From assembly GCA_938030585.1 (NCBI GenBank), contig CALHIA010000054.1:1-5939 (forward strand): 5,939 nt of DNA. Direction: 5' to 3'. The notes under the pieces were generated by a model, which was not told the DNA's origin, searched no databases, and saw nothing but the letters and a program-made list of their open reading frames with translations. Below, piece by piece: positions 1 to 5,877 of this stretch. The DNA comes from an uncultured Candidatus Saccharibacteria bacterium (GTDB taxonomy: Bacteria > Patescibacteriota > Saccharimonadia > Saccharimonadales > Saccharimonadaceae). Positions within the stretch are counted from its first letter, which is position 1; every line of letters begins with the position of its first letter. The translations under genes and the position numbers were made by a program.

Positions 1-1
1 G

Positions 2-610
2 ACACCAGAAACGACTTATTATAATACGGATAAGTTAGTGATTGATGGTTGGCCGATCGAGAATGCGATTAAGGGCCACACTGGGGAGGTTAATATGCAA
101 ACTGTGCTAACTTATTCCTTAAATACGGGTTCGATTCAAGCTTTGAAACTTTTAGGTGGTTCGGCTTCGGAAATTACTTATCAAGGTAAGGAAAAGCTTT
201 ATGATTATTACCATAACCGCTTTAATTTGGGTAAATATACGGGGATTGAACTACCAGAGACGAAGGGGTCGATTGTGCCGCCAAATGATATTGATGCGAC
301 TGATGCTAGGTACGCGAATATGACGTTCGGGCAGAGCTTGGATCTTTCGATTATTCAAGTAGCTTCAGCTTTTTCGGCGGTGGTGAATGGCGGGGAATAT
401 TATCGTCCGACTTTGATTGCAGGGGAGATGAAGGATGGTAAGTTTGTGCGAACAGAGCTCGCAAAGGCGGACCACGATGCATTAAATAAGAATGATACGA
501 GTAGAACAATGCGTCAAATGTTGCACACGGGACGCCTAGTTTTTCCGAATGTGAGGGGGTATGACGAAGATTACTATGTGGGTGGCAAACCGGTACGGCG
601 CAGACTGTGA
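2..610 (+). CDS. ftsI: FtsI-like class B penicillin-binding protein, transpeptidase domain (5' partial, frameshifted)
   Basis: This is the C-terminal transpeptidase part of a division-type (FtsI/PBP2-like) penicillin-binding protein, which cross-links peptide stems of nascent septal peptidoglycan outside the membrane. The frame is open back to the window edge (first full codon at 2, reading TPETTYYN), so the GTG at 38 is not the true start, and the catalytic SxxK motif must lie upstream. Visible are the SxN motif (S-L-N at 116-124, within TYSLNTGSIQA) and the family segment MTFGQSLDLSIIQVASAFSA followed by VNGGEYYRPTLI. The frame goes wrong after GGK at 584-589: it reads PVRRRL and stops at 608-610, where the family has K-T/S-G-T. 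The rest of the domain continues in another frame at 607-810. A sequencing error or a real frameshift mutation are both possible. The family call is sure; the choice of ftsI over another class B PBP rests on the mraY-ftsW-murG context. Confidence 0.88.
   Translation, partial: TPETTYYNTDKLVIDGWPIENAIKGHTGEVNMQTVLTYSLNTGSIQALKLLGGSASEITYQGKEKLYDYYHNRFNLGKYTGIELPETKGSIVPPNDIDATDARYANMTFGQSLDLSIIQVASAFSAVVNGGEYYRPTLIAGEMKDGKFVRTELAKADHDALNKNDTSRTMRQMLHTGRLVFPNVRGYDEDYYVGGKPVRRRL
584..609 (+). other. Frameshift site at the PBP KTG active-site motif
   Basis: The run is GGC AAA CCG GTA CGG in the upstream frame. Inserting one A after 589 gives GGC AAA ACC GGT ACG GCG CAG, i.e. G-K-T-G-T-A-Q, the expected active-site motif. 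An A homopolymer of four shortened to three explains the break. Programmed -1 slippage is unlikely because the lysine tRNA on AAA would have to re-pair with CAA and there is no X-XXY-YYZ heptamer in frame. Confidence 0.85.
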
Positions 611-810
611 AAAATGGCAAATATAGCTTCGATGAGACGATTGGTACCTATGTGGGCTTTGGGGCGAAATCTCTAGAGGAGACGCCAGATTATGTAATTA
701 TGACCAAAGTTTGGAGTGATAACCGCAAGCTGGATGGCGGAATGGATGCGAAGCCGATTTTTGATGAGATATCGAAGTATATGATAAACTATAATAAAGT
801 CAGGAGGTAA
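607..810 (+). CDS. ftsI: C-terminal fragment of the same penicillin-binding protein, downstream of the frameshift
   Basis: This is the last part of the transpeptidase domain, not an independent gene. Read from 590 with one A restored before it, the frame gives KTGTAQTVKNGKYSFD, joining the upstream GGK without a gap. It then continues through TIGTYVGFGAK and PDYVIMTKVWSD, the usual beta-strand region after the KTG motif, and ends with PIFDEISKYMINYNKV, typical of class B PBP C-termini. The GTG at 607 that opens this frame is simply a valine codon of the full protein, and I see no good ribosome binding site before it. The restored protein would have about 269 residues inside the window. The stop at 808-810 lies 3 nt before the mraY start, and the mraY Shine-Dalgarno sequence overlaps the last codons, suggesting translational coupling. 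Confidence 0.85.
   Translation: MKNGKYSFDETIGTYVGFGAKSLEETPDYVIMTKVWSDNRKLDGGMDAKPIFDEISKYMINYNKVRR
802..807 (+). promoter_or_regulatory. Shine-Dalgarno site of mraY
   Basis: AGGAGG lies 6 nt before the GTG at 814, a near-perfect anti-16S match inside the last codons of the PBP gene. It decides the GTG start and implies coupled translation with the gene before. Confidence 0.85.
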
Positions 811-813
811 GGC

Positions 814-1845
814 GTGGGGAATTTAGATAATAATGCATTATATGGTTTACTGTTGTCGCTCGGTACCTTTTTGCTTTCGATGTTTTTGACGCCTTTTTAC
901 ACTCACGTAGCTTATAAATATCATTTTTGGAAGAAGCAAAAAAAGACCACGGTTTCAGGTGATGGCCTGCCGATCATGACGAAGTTGCACGCGCATAAAT
1001 TCAAGCGGGTTTTTCCAACGATGGCAGGAATTATCGGGGTAATTGCGGTGACTGTGGTGACACTGATTTGTAATTTTGATCGTGCCCAGACGTGGCTGCC
1101 GATTTTTGGATTCTTAGGTGGGGCGATTGTGGGTCTGATTGATGATGGGATTAATGTATTTGGTTCTGGTGAGGGGGCGGCTGGGCTACGTGCGCCAATT
1201 AAATTTGCGATGATTACCGTAGTAAGTTTAGTGCTCGGTTGGTTTTTTGCCTATAAATTAGGCTGGACGAGTATTCATATTCCATTCACGGGTGATATTG
1301 AAATTGGCGGAGTGGTGATGGTGGGGTTGTTTGCTTTTGCGGTGGTGGCGACTTCGAATGCGGTGAATATTTCGGATGGATTAGATGGGTTGGCGGGGGG
1401 TCTTGCGATGATGGCCTATGGTGCGTTTGGTACGATTGCGCTATTTCGTGGCCAAGTTTATCTATTTGCTTTTTGTATGACCGTAGTGGGATGGCTGTTC
1501 TCTTATGTTTGGTTCAATGTGCCGCCAGCACGTTTTATGATGGGCGATGTGGGGTCGTTTGCGCTAGGTGCGGGGCTTGGTGTGGTTTCAATGATGACGA
1601 ACTCTTTATTACTTTTGCCGGTAATCGGATTATTATTCGTGGTGGAAGCTGGATCGTCCTTGATTCAGATGATTTCGAAGAAATTTTTTAAGCGCAAGAT
1701 TTTTATTTCGGCGCCAATTCATCATCATTTGGAGGCGAGTGGCTGGGGTGAGGCCAAAATTGTGATGCGTTTTTGGGTAATTGCCGGAGTTTGTGCAATC
1801 GTAGGGGTATTTATTGCGATGGTGAGCGGAATTATTAAAAAATAA
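814..1845 (+). CDS. mraY: Phospho-N-acetylmuramoyl-pentapeptide-transferase MraY
   Basis: This integral membrane enzyme transfers phospho-MurNAc-pentapeptide from its UDP carrier to undecaprenyl phosphate, making lipid I on the cytoplasmic face. The 343-residue product is near the family's usual length and has about ten hydrophobic segments. Diagnostic motifs in order are the Asp pair D110-D111 (GLIDDG), NAVNISDGLDGLAGG at 182-196, PPARFMMGDVGS at 237-248, and APIHHHLEASGWGE at 300-313 with the HHH triad at 303-305. The first cytoplasmic loop is divergent: HKFKRVFPTMAG (61-72) replaces the common K-x-G-T-P-T-M-G-G. The GTG start is supported by the AGGAGG 6 nt upstream. The gene begins 3 nt after the PBP and ends 21 nt before ftsW. 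murD, commonly placed between mraY and ftsW, is absent here. A related polyprenyl-phosphate transferase such as WecA is much less likely given the HHH motif and the neighbours. Confidence 0.95.
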   Translation: MGNLDNNALYGLLLSLGTFLLSMFLTPFYTHVAYKYHFWKKQKKTTVSGDGLPIMTKLHAHKFKRVFPTMAGIIGVIAVTVVTLICNFDRAQTWLPIFGFLGGAIVGLIDDGINVFGSGEGAAGLRAPIKFAMITVVSLVLGWFFAYKLGWTSIHIPFTGDIEIGGVVMVGLFAFAVVATSNAVNISDGLDGLAGGLAMMAYGAFGTIALFRGQVYLFAFCMTVVGWLFSYVWFNVPPARFMMGDVGSFALGAGLGVVSMMTNSLLLLPVIGLLFVVEAGSSLIQMISKKFFKRKIFISAPIHHHLEASGWGEAKIVMRFWVIAGVCAIVGVFIAMVSGIIKK

Positions 1846-1853
1846 AAATTTTT

Positions 1854-1857
1854 GGAG
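1854..1857 (+). promoter_or_regulatory. Shine-Dalgarno site of ftsW
   Basis: GGAG (within TTTGGAGTGGG) lies 9 nt before the ATG at 1867 in the 21-nt gap after mraY. There is no room for a separate promoter, so ftsW is probably read on the same transcript. Confidence 0.7.
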
Positions 1858-1866
1858 TGGGATTAG

Positions 1867-3414
1867 ATGCGACAACATAAGGCAAATTATAAAATTATCA
1901 TTACGATGATAATTTTGATTGCTATCGGATTGATGATGATTGCCTTGGTAGGTCCGTCTTATGCGAAAGTGAAGGGGGAAGATACGGTGTATTGGATGGA
2001 TCAGGTGAAATATCTGGTGATTACGGCGGTGCTGCTATTTTTTGAAACTAGAGTGAATTTGGTGGAAGTAGAGAATGCCAAAAAACCTAATGGGATTTGG
2101 CGAATATTGGATGCTATAGCGAAACAATTACCGATGATTTTGTTGATTGTGGGGTTATCTTTGAATTTACTACTGGCGGTGGCAGCGGGGCGTTCAACTT
2201 TGGCATATTGTCAGTTAGGGGCCTGTAGGTGGCTGAGACTCGGGCCAATTACGATTCAGGTGTCGGATTTTTTGAAATTAGGAGTGATGCTTTATCTAGC
2301 AAAGATTACCGCGGATTTTCAGGCGAGGGGTGGATTTTTGGAAGAGGCTGGCAGGACGACGGCACTCGGAATGTTGATGCAGCTTTTGATGGATTTATAT
2401 GTGAGAATCAAAGGCAGAAAAGAGGGGAGGAGTACGAATTCGAAGAGCCAGGCGGGTGTTTCGGGAGGAACGGCTTTTTCTAGTCAAGTGAATTTTAGTC
2501 GTAATAGCTATGGTTTTAATCAGGGATTTAATACGGCGGGAAATTCTGCGCGAGTGAATGGACGGGGTAATAGTCTGATAAGAGGCGCAGCAAAAATTTT
2601 AGCGCGAGGCAAGGTTTCTGGCTGGGCGAGTGCGGAGATTTTGAGAGAAGGTTATAAATTTTATGCGAAATTTTTTGGTGTTTTAGGGGTTTCGTTATTT
2701 TTGATTGTGGTATCTCAGAAAGACTTGGGTTCGGCGGTACCGCTCGGGGTGATTGCGCTGACGATTTTGTTTGTGGCGGGGATTAAAATTTGGAAAATTA
2801 TGATTATGTTTGCGGTAATTTTGGCGCTGGGCGTGGGGATGATTTTGTCTTCACCACATCGCCGTGAGCGCTTGTTTACTTTTACGGGTAAGGGTGATGC
2901 GACGACGGATTATCATATCGAAAACGCGCTAATTACTGTAGGGTCTGGTGGATTTCTCGGAGTGGGAATCGGGAATAACGTGCAGACGGCCGGATATTTG
3001 CCAGAGTCAATTACCGACTCGATGTTCGCGGTGGTTTCCGAAATGTGGGGATTTGTAGGGGCGGTGGCTGTGATTGGACTTTACGTACATTTATTTATGG
3101 AAATTCTGAAAGTGGCGAATACTTCGGAAAACCTCTATTTTAGATTGGTGACGATGGGGGTGTTTGCTTGGTTATTTTCACAGGTGGCGGTGAATATTAG
3201 TGCGATGATTGCATTGATTCCGCTGACTGGTATTACTTTGCCGTTACTTTCAAAAGGTGGAACGAGCCTTCTGATAACGTGTTTTGGACTCGGGCTAGTG
3301 ATTAATATTTCACGGTTTACTGCGAGGACGGAAATTTCGGATGATGAGCGAAATGAGGAAATTAAAAATAATTTAAGGATGAGTAGAAGCGGTAGATTGG
3401 GAGGAAGAAGATGA
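1867..3414 (+). CDS. ftsW: Septal peptidoglycan polymerase FtsW (SEDS family) with a large loop insertion
   Basis: SEDS-family membrane glycosyltransferase that polymerises lipid II at the septum with its partner class B PBP, here encoded two genes upstream. Family signatures are GACRWLRLGPITIQVSDFLKLG (around 118-139, matching G-A-R-R-W and the Q-P-S-E-x-x-K motif, with D for E), SQKDLGS (283-289), HRRERLFTF (331-339), YLPESITDSMFAVVSE (377-392) and PLTGITLPLLSKGGTS (452-467). D384 aligns with the essential Asp of E. coli FtsW/RodA (HTDFIFA). About ten membrane segments are visible. At 515 residues it is long: an extra loop of about 100 residues (156-262), rich in G, S, N, Q and R, lies between the QVSDF segment and the SQKDLGS helix, probably in the cytoplasm. 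The polar tail (487-515) is rich in charge. RodA or SpoVE are alternatives within the family; the position between mraY and murG favours FtsW. The stop TGA overlaps the murG ATG. Confidence 0.92.
   Translation: MRQHKANYKIIITMIILIAIGLMMIALVGPSYAKVKGEDTVYWMDQVKYLVITAVLLFFETRVNLVEVENAKKPNGIWRILDAIAKQLPMILLIVGLSLNLLLAVAAGRSTLAYCQLGACRWLRLGPITIQVSDFLKLGVMLYLAKITADFQARGGFLEEAGRTTALGMLMQLLMDLYVRIKGRKEGRSTNSKSQAGVSGGTAFSSQVNFSRNSYGFNQGFNTAGNSARVNGRGNSLIRGAAKILARGKVSGWASAEILREGYKFYAKFFGVLGVSLFLIVVSQKDLGSAVPLGVIALTILFVAGIKIWKIMIMFAVILALGVGMILSSPHRRERLFTFTGKGDATTDYHIENALITVGSGGFLGVGIGNNVQTAGYLPESITDSMFAVVSEMWGFVGAVAVIGLYVHLFMEILKVANTSENLYFRLVTMGVFAWLFSQVAVNISAMIALIPLTGITLPLLSKGGTSLLITCFGLGLVINISRFTARTEISDDERNEEIKNNLRMSRSGRLGGRR
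3399..3404 (+). promoter_or_regulatory. Shine-Dalgarno site of murG
   Basis: GGGAGG lies 6 nt before the murG ATG, inside the end of ftsW, coding for the GR of the ftsW tail. Together with the ATGA overlap this indicates translational coupling of ftsW and murG. Confidence 0.8.
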
Positions 3415-4628
3415 AAATTTTAGTAGTAGGCGGCGGATCGGGTGGACATATTACTCCAGCGATGTCGGTGGTGCAAGAAATTTTGAAAATGAAGCCGAAG
3501 AGTAAAATTGAATTCTGGACTGATGCGAAATACTATAAGAATGTAGTGAAACTGGCGAATGAAGCGAAGTTGGCTTGGGGTGGCGAAGAAGAGACGGGTG
3601 TGAAATTATACTTACGTGTGCGTAAGGTTTTTGCGGGAAAATTTCATCGTTACCATGGTTTGAAATTGTCGGATTATTTTGATAATCACGCGAAGACCTT
3701 CTTTGATGTGGTGTTTGGTAATATTGCGGGGGCTTTCGGGTTTACTATGGGGTTTCTGCAAACTTTGTGGCGTTTTAGTCGAAAAGAAAATCGTCCGGAT
3801 GTAATTTTCTTGAAAGGTGGGTTCGTAGGATTGCCAGTTGGAATTGTAGCGGGATTTTTTAAGATTCCATATTTGATTCATGAATCGGATGCAACGATGG
3901 GCCTCGCGAATCGTATTCTGAGTAAAAAAGCGAAAATTATTGCCATGGGTACGCCGGTAGAAAAAGAAGATTCACGCTATGTGTTCGTGGGGATTCCAGT
4001 GGGGAAAGAATTTGAAAAAGTGGCGGAGAGTAAAAAGAGGCGCCTAAAAAGAGAATTGGGATTCGATCCGGAGCGAAATTTGGTGGTCGTGACGGGTGGA
4101 TCGCAAGGCTCGATGCATATTAACCAGGCGATTCGAGAAATTTTGCCAGAACTTTTGAAATACACGTCGGTGGGGCTGGTTTCAGGACGCAAACATTATG
4201 AAGATATGATTGATTTGAAAAAATATGAAACTTGGGAAAAGGGGAAATTAACTTCGGAGTTTCGCATGTGGAATTTTTCACCGGTGATGCATGAAATTTT
4301 GGGAGCAGGGGATATTGTGGTGTCACGCGCGGGTGCGACCACGATGGCAGAGCTAGCGAGTTTGGAGAAGCCAACAATTTTGGTGCCGTTTGAAAAATTG
4401 CCTGGCGGACATCAGGTGAAAAATGCGGAAAAATTAGCGCGTGACGAAGCGGTAGAAATGATTTTGGACCGCGACATGGAGATGGCCCCAGAAAAATTAT
4501 TGAAAAAGATTTTGAATTTGCTAAAAAATAGCGAAAAACAAGCTAAGTTGGTGATGAATTTTAAGAAATATGCGAAATTAGATGCGAGTGAGTCGCTCGC
4601 AAAATTAGTACTGGGCTTGAAGAAATAA
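3411..4628 (+). CDS. murG: UDP-N-acetylglucosamine--lipid I GlcNAc transferase MurG
   Basis: GT-B glycosyltransferase (GT28) that adds GlcNAc to lipid I, giving lipid II, on the inner face of the membrane. The N-terminal domain opens with the glycine loop GGGSGGHITPAMSV (7-20) and has RPDVIFLKGGFVGLP (128-142) and HESDATMGLANRIL (157-170), in place of the HEQN motif of E. coli MurG. The C-terminal donor domain shows GIPVG (194-198), VVVTGGSQGS (225-234), VSRAGATTMAEL (304-315) with E314, and GGHQVKNAEKL (332-342). At 405 residues it exceeds the usual 350-365. The surplus lies mainly between residues 55 and 125, around GKFHRYHG and a hydrophobic stretch near 98-120 that may strengthen membrane association, plus a lysine-rich tail. 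The ATG overlaps the ftsW stop (ATGA). The HESD form is common in one MurG-like subfamily, and with its place in this cluster it should be the essential lipid II synthase. Confidence 0.94.
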   Translation: MKILVVGGGSGGHITPAMSVVQEILKMKPKSKIEFWTDAKYYKNVVKLANEAKLAWGGEEETGVKLYLRVRKVFAGKFHRYHGLKLSDYFDNHAKTFFDVVFGNIAGAFGFTMGFLQTLWRFSRKENRPDVIFLKGGFVGLPVGIVAGFFKIPYLIHESDATMGLANRILSKKAKIIAMGTPVEKEDSRYVFVGIPVGKEFEKVAESKKRRLKRELGFDPERNLVVVTGGSQGSMHINQAIREILPELLKYTSVGLVSGRKHYEDMIDLKKYETWEKGKLTSEFRMWNFSPVMHEILGAGDIVVSRAGATTMAELASLEKPTILVPFEKLPGGHQVKNAEKLARDEAVEMILDRDMEMAPEKLLKKILNLLKNSEKQAKLVMNFKKYAKLDASESLAKLVLGLKK

Positions 4629-4689
4629 GATTGAAAAAATAGGATTTGAAAGAATTAGGGTTAAAATAAGTTTTGAAAAAATAAAAAGG
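4617..4689 (+). repeat. Degenerate tandem repeat of about 15 nt spanning the murG stop
   Basis: Copies begin at 4617 (TTGAAGAAATAAGA), 4631 (TTGAAAAAATAGGAT), 4646 (TTGAAAGAATTAGGG), 4661 (TTAAAATAAGTT, shorter) and 4673 (TTGAAAAAATAAAAAGG). The first contains the murG stop codon and the last provides the ribosome binding site of the next gene. The array fills almost the whole murG to ftsQ-like gap. No sigma-70 promoter with good spacing is visible in it. Confidence 0.65.
4683..4689 (+). promoter_or_regulatory. Weak Shine-Dalgarno site of the ftsQ-like gene
   Basis: AAAAAGG lies 9 nt before the GTG at 4699. It is the only plausible ribosome binding site here and supports that GTG as start; the predicted basic N-terminus followed by a membrane helix agrees. 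Confidence 0.5.
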
Positions 4690-4698
4690 CGATAAAAA

Positions 4699-5238
4699 GT
4701 GAGAATTAATAAGACAATTGCCTCGAAACGAGAAGAAGTGATTCTGGAGTCGACGAGGATTAAGGAAGAAAAAAGGCGAAAGCGTAAAAAAGTGATGCGT
4801 TTTGTGGGGCTAAGTACGGCGTTGGCGCTTGGTACGGCAGGCCTGACACTTGGCGCGGTGAGTCTGATTAATCGGGGCGGTGCGAAAAAAGCTGAAGTGA
4901 AACCGACGGTAGTAAACCTGACTTCGAGCGTGGAGATTGTCGATGAATCGGGGAACAAAAATTTGATTACGGATAAGATTAAGCAATACGTGGCATTACT
5001 GGAGCAGGATTTGAAGGATTTGGGGGTAAAAATGACTAAGGTGGTACTGCCGACGGATAAGACTAGGCAGTTAGATGTTTATCTCGAGGGGCGTACGGAG
5101 TATTATAAGTGTCTGATTGATCGTTCGCCAGCGGAATCGGCGGAGGATATCGAGCGGATGCAGCGTTATTTGATAGCGAATAATCTCGCACCAATCTATG
5201 TGGACGTGAGGATTGAGAGTCGCGCGTATTATAAGTAG
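4699..5238 (+). CDS. Small single-pass membrane protein, probable reduced FtsQ/DivIB-type division protein
   Basis: A 179-residue bitopic membrane protein. Residues 1-33 are highly charged, with a run of K and R at 25-31; one hydrophobic helix spans about 34-58, and about 120 extracytoplasmic residues follow. The tail resembles the beta domain of FtsQ/DivIB: a helix around 91-109 (TDKIKQYVALLEQDLKDLGV), a strand LDVYLEGRTEYY (125-136), the helix SAEDIERMQRYL (147-158) and the ending IYVDVRIESRAYYK (166-179), comparable with the yiDlR ending of FtsQ. The usual POTRA domain between the membrane helix and the beta domain seems absent or very short, as FtsQ proteins are normally 230 residues or more. 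FtsQ/DivIB links FtsL/FtsB to the FtsW-FtsI synthase, and this gene sits after murG, where ftsQ commonly lies. The identification rests on fold-like pattern and position, so it is tentative; an unrelated lineage-specific divisome protein is the alternative. The gene is followed by a terminator. Confidence 0.6.
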   Translation: MRINKTIASKREEVILESTRIKEEKRRKRKKVMRFVGLSTALALGTAGLTLGAVSLINRGGAKKAEVKPTVVNLTSSVEIVDESGNKNLITDKIKQYVALLEQDLKDLGVKMTKVVLPTDKTRQLDVYLEGRTEYYKCLIDRSPAESAEDIERMQRYLIANNLAPIYVDVRIESRAYYK

Positions 5239-5270
5239 TGCAGTGTGAGATTGAATACAAAAATTAATGA

Positions 5271-5298
5271 AGAGGCTTCAGGAGAAGGCCTCTTTTTT
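5271..5298 (+). terminator. Rho-independent terminator of the division cluster
   Basis: AGAGGCTTC (5271-5279), a four-base AGGA loop, then GAAGGCCTCT (5284-5293) form a nine-pair stem with a single bulged G. A run of six T (5293-5298) follows. It lies 32 nt after the last stop codon, as expected for the end of the operon. Confidence 0.88.
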
Positions 5299-5489
5299 AT
5301 GTGCTATTTAGACTTCTTTTTATGAGCTGTTTTTTGTGGGTGATGTGGTTTTTATGAAAGAGACGGAAATGACATAAATAGACGTTTGGTTTTATCGAAA
5401 TGGAATGGGCGGATGTTCGGTTTTTGGTGGAAGATGAAAAAACGAGATGGCGAAGTTTGTTCGGTTTTTTTTGATATTGGAGATTTTTT
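5299..5489. other. Non-coding stretch after the terminator
   Basis: No supported gene. The stretch is T/G-rich on the + strand and contains several GTTCGG/GTTTGG-type repeats (given separately). An open frame on the minus strand through this region (5688 to 5392) is composed of low-complexity F, Y, L, I and K residues from A/T-rich DNA and has no family resemblance. Confidence 0.6.
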
Positions 5490-5560
5490 GGATGTATTTA
5501 ATTAAGTAATATATTTTGAAATAAAAATATAATGTTCGCAAACATGCGCGTTCGGTTATT
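5383..5560 (+). repeat. Dispersed direct repeats TGTTCGGTTTTT
   Basis: An exact 12-mer TGTTCGGTTTTT occurs at 5414-5425 and 5458-5469. Related copies are CGTTTGGTTTT at 5383-5393 and CGTTCGGTTATT at 5549-5560; a partial TGTTCG is at 5533-5538. All lie on the + strand and outside genes. They may be protein-binding sites or remnants of duplication. Confidence 0.5.
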
Positions 5561-5851
5561 ATGTAATAAAAATTAAAAAAGACAAAATGTAATAAAGCCG
5601 GGAAGAGGCTAAGAAAAATAAGTAAATAACAGGGAAGCGTCAAAAAGTTTTGCACAGGTGTGGAAAACCCGACAAATAATTTGTGCAAGATTTAACAGGG
5701 GTGAGGCGTGCTCTATATATATGGTGGGGTTTGTGCAAAAAATAGAGATGGTGGTTTAATTGTGGAAAAGTCTGCGAAAAAATGTAAAAAATTATGTGAA
5801 AAAGTACTTGCAATAAGCATAAATATAATTTAGAATTAGGTCAGTGGATAA
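5490..5851. other. Candidate replication origin or dnaA upstream region (DnaA-box-like cluster)
   Basis: The A/T-rich stretch around 5493-5533 (almost only A and T) could be a DNA unwinding element. It precedes a cluster of 9-mers close to the DnaA box TTATCCACA: TTTTGCACA at 5648-5656 (+ strand, 7 of 9) and, on the minus strand, TTTTCCACA at 5659-5667 (8 of 9), TCTTGCACA at 5682-5690 (6 of 9), TTTTGCACA at 5732-5740 (7 of 9), TTTTCCACA at 5761-5769 (8 of 9), TTTTTCACA at 5795-5803 (7 of 9) and TTATCCACT at 5843-5851 (8 of 9). Six of seven share one orientation. No perfect box is present and A/T-rich DNA favours chance near-matches, but the density over 204 bases in a long gene-free gap is typical of an origin. 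Replication genes such as dnaA are not in the window. Confidence 0.5.
5808..5836 (+). promoter_or_regulatory. Possible sigma-70-type promoter pointing out of the window
   Basis: TTGCAA (5808-5813) and TAGAAT (5831-5836) are separated by 17 nt; an extra TATAAT at 5824-5829 lies between them. Transcription would start near 5843, where the DnaA-box-like TTATCCACT lies on the minus strand. It would drive a gene beyond the right edge. Such matches are easy to find in A/T-rich DNA. Confidence 0.4.
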
Positions 5852-5877
5852 ATAAAACAAAAACCACAAAAATAAAA

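Noticed and set aside
584..609. Programmed ribosomal frameshifting in the PBP gene
   Set aside because: No in-frame slippery heptamer and poor re-pairing on slippage; a one-A loss explains the break better.
2229..2483. 84-codon frame inside ftsW overlapping the insertion
   Set aside because: The ftsW frame stays open and conserved on both sides, and the alternative product has no recognisable pattern; it is a shadow frame.
3412..3414. TGA possibly recoded as glycine, as in some candidate-phylum bacteria
   Set aside because: The TGA ends ftsW in a classic ATGA overlap with murG, read-through would meet TAG within a few codons, and no in-frame TGA interrupts any conserved domain.
4631..4680. 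Promoter for the ftsQ-like gene from the TTGAAA words
   Set aside because: No -10 hexamer at 16-18 nt from any of them; TAAAAT at 4662-4667 is 10 or 25 nt away from the candidates.
5596..5613. Small hairpin AGCC...GGCT as a second terminator
   Set aside because: Only four base pairs and no T run follows, so it is unlikely to terminate transcription.
5392..5688. 98-codon open frame on the minus strand in the gap
   Set aside because: Composition is low-complexity F/Y/L/I/K as expected from random A/T-rich DNA, no convincing ribosome binding site or family motif, and it runs through the repeats and DnaA-box-like words.
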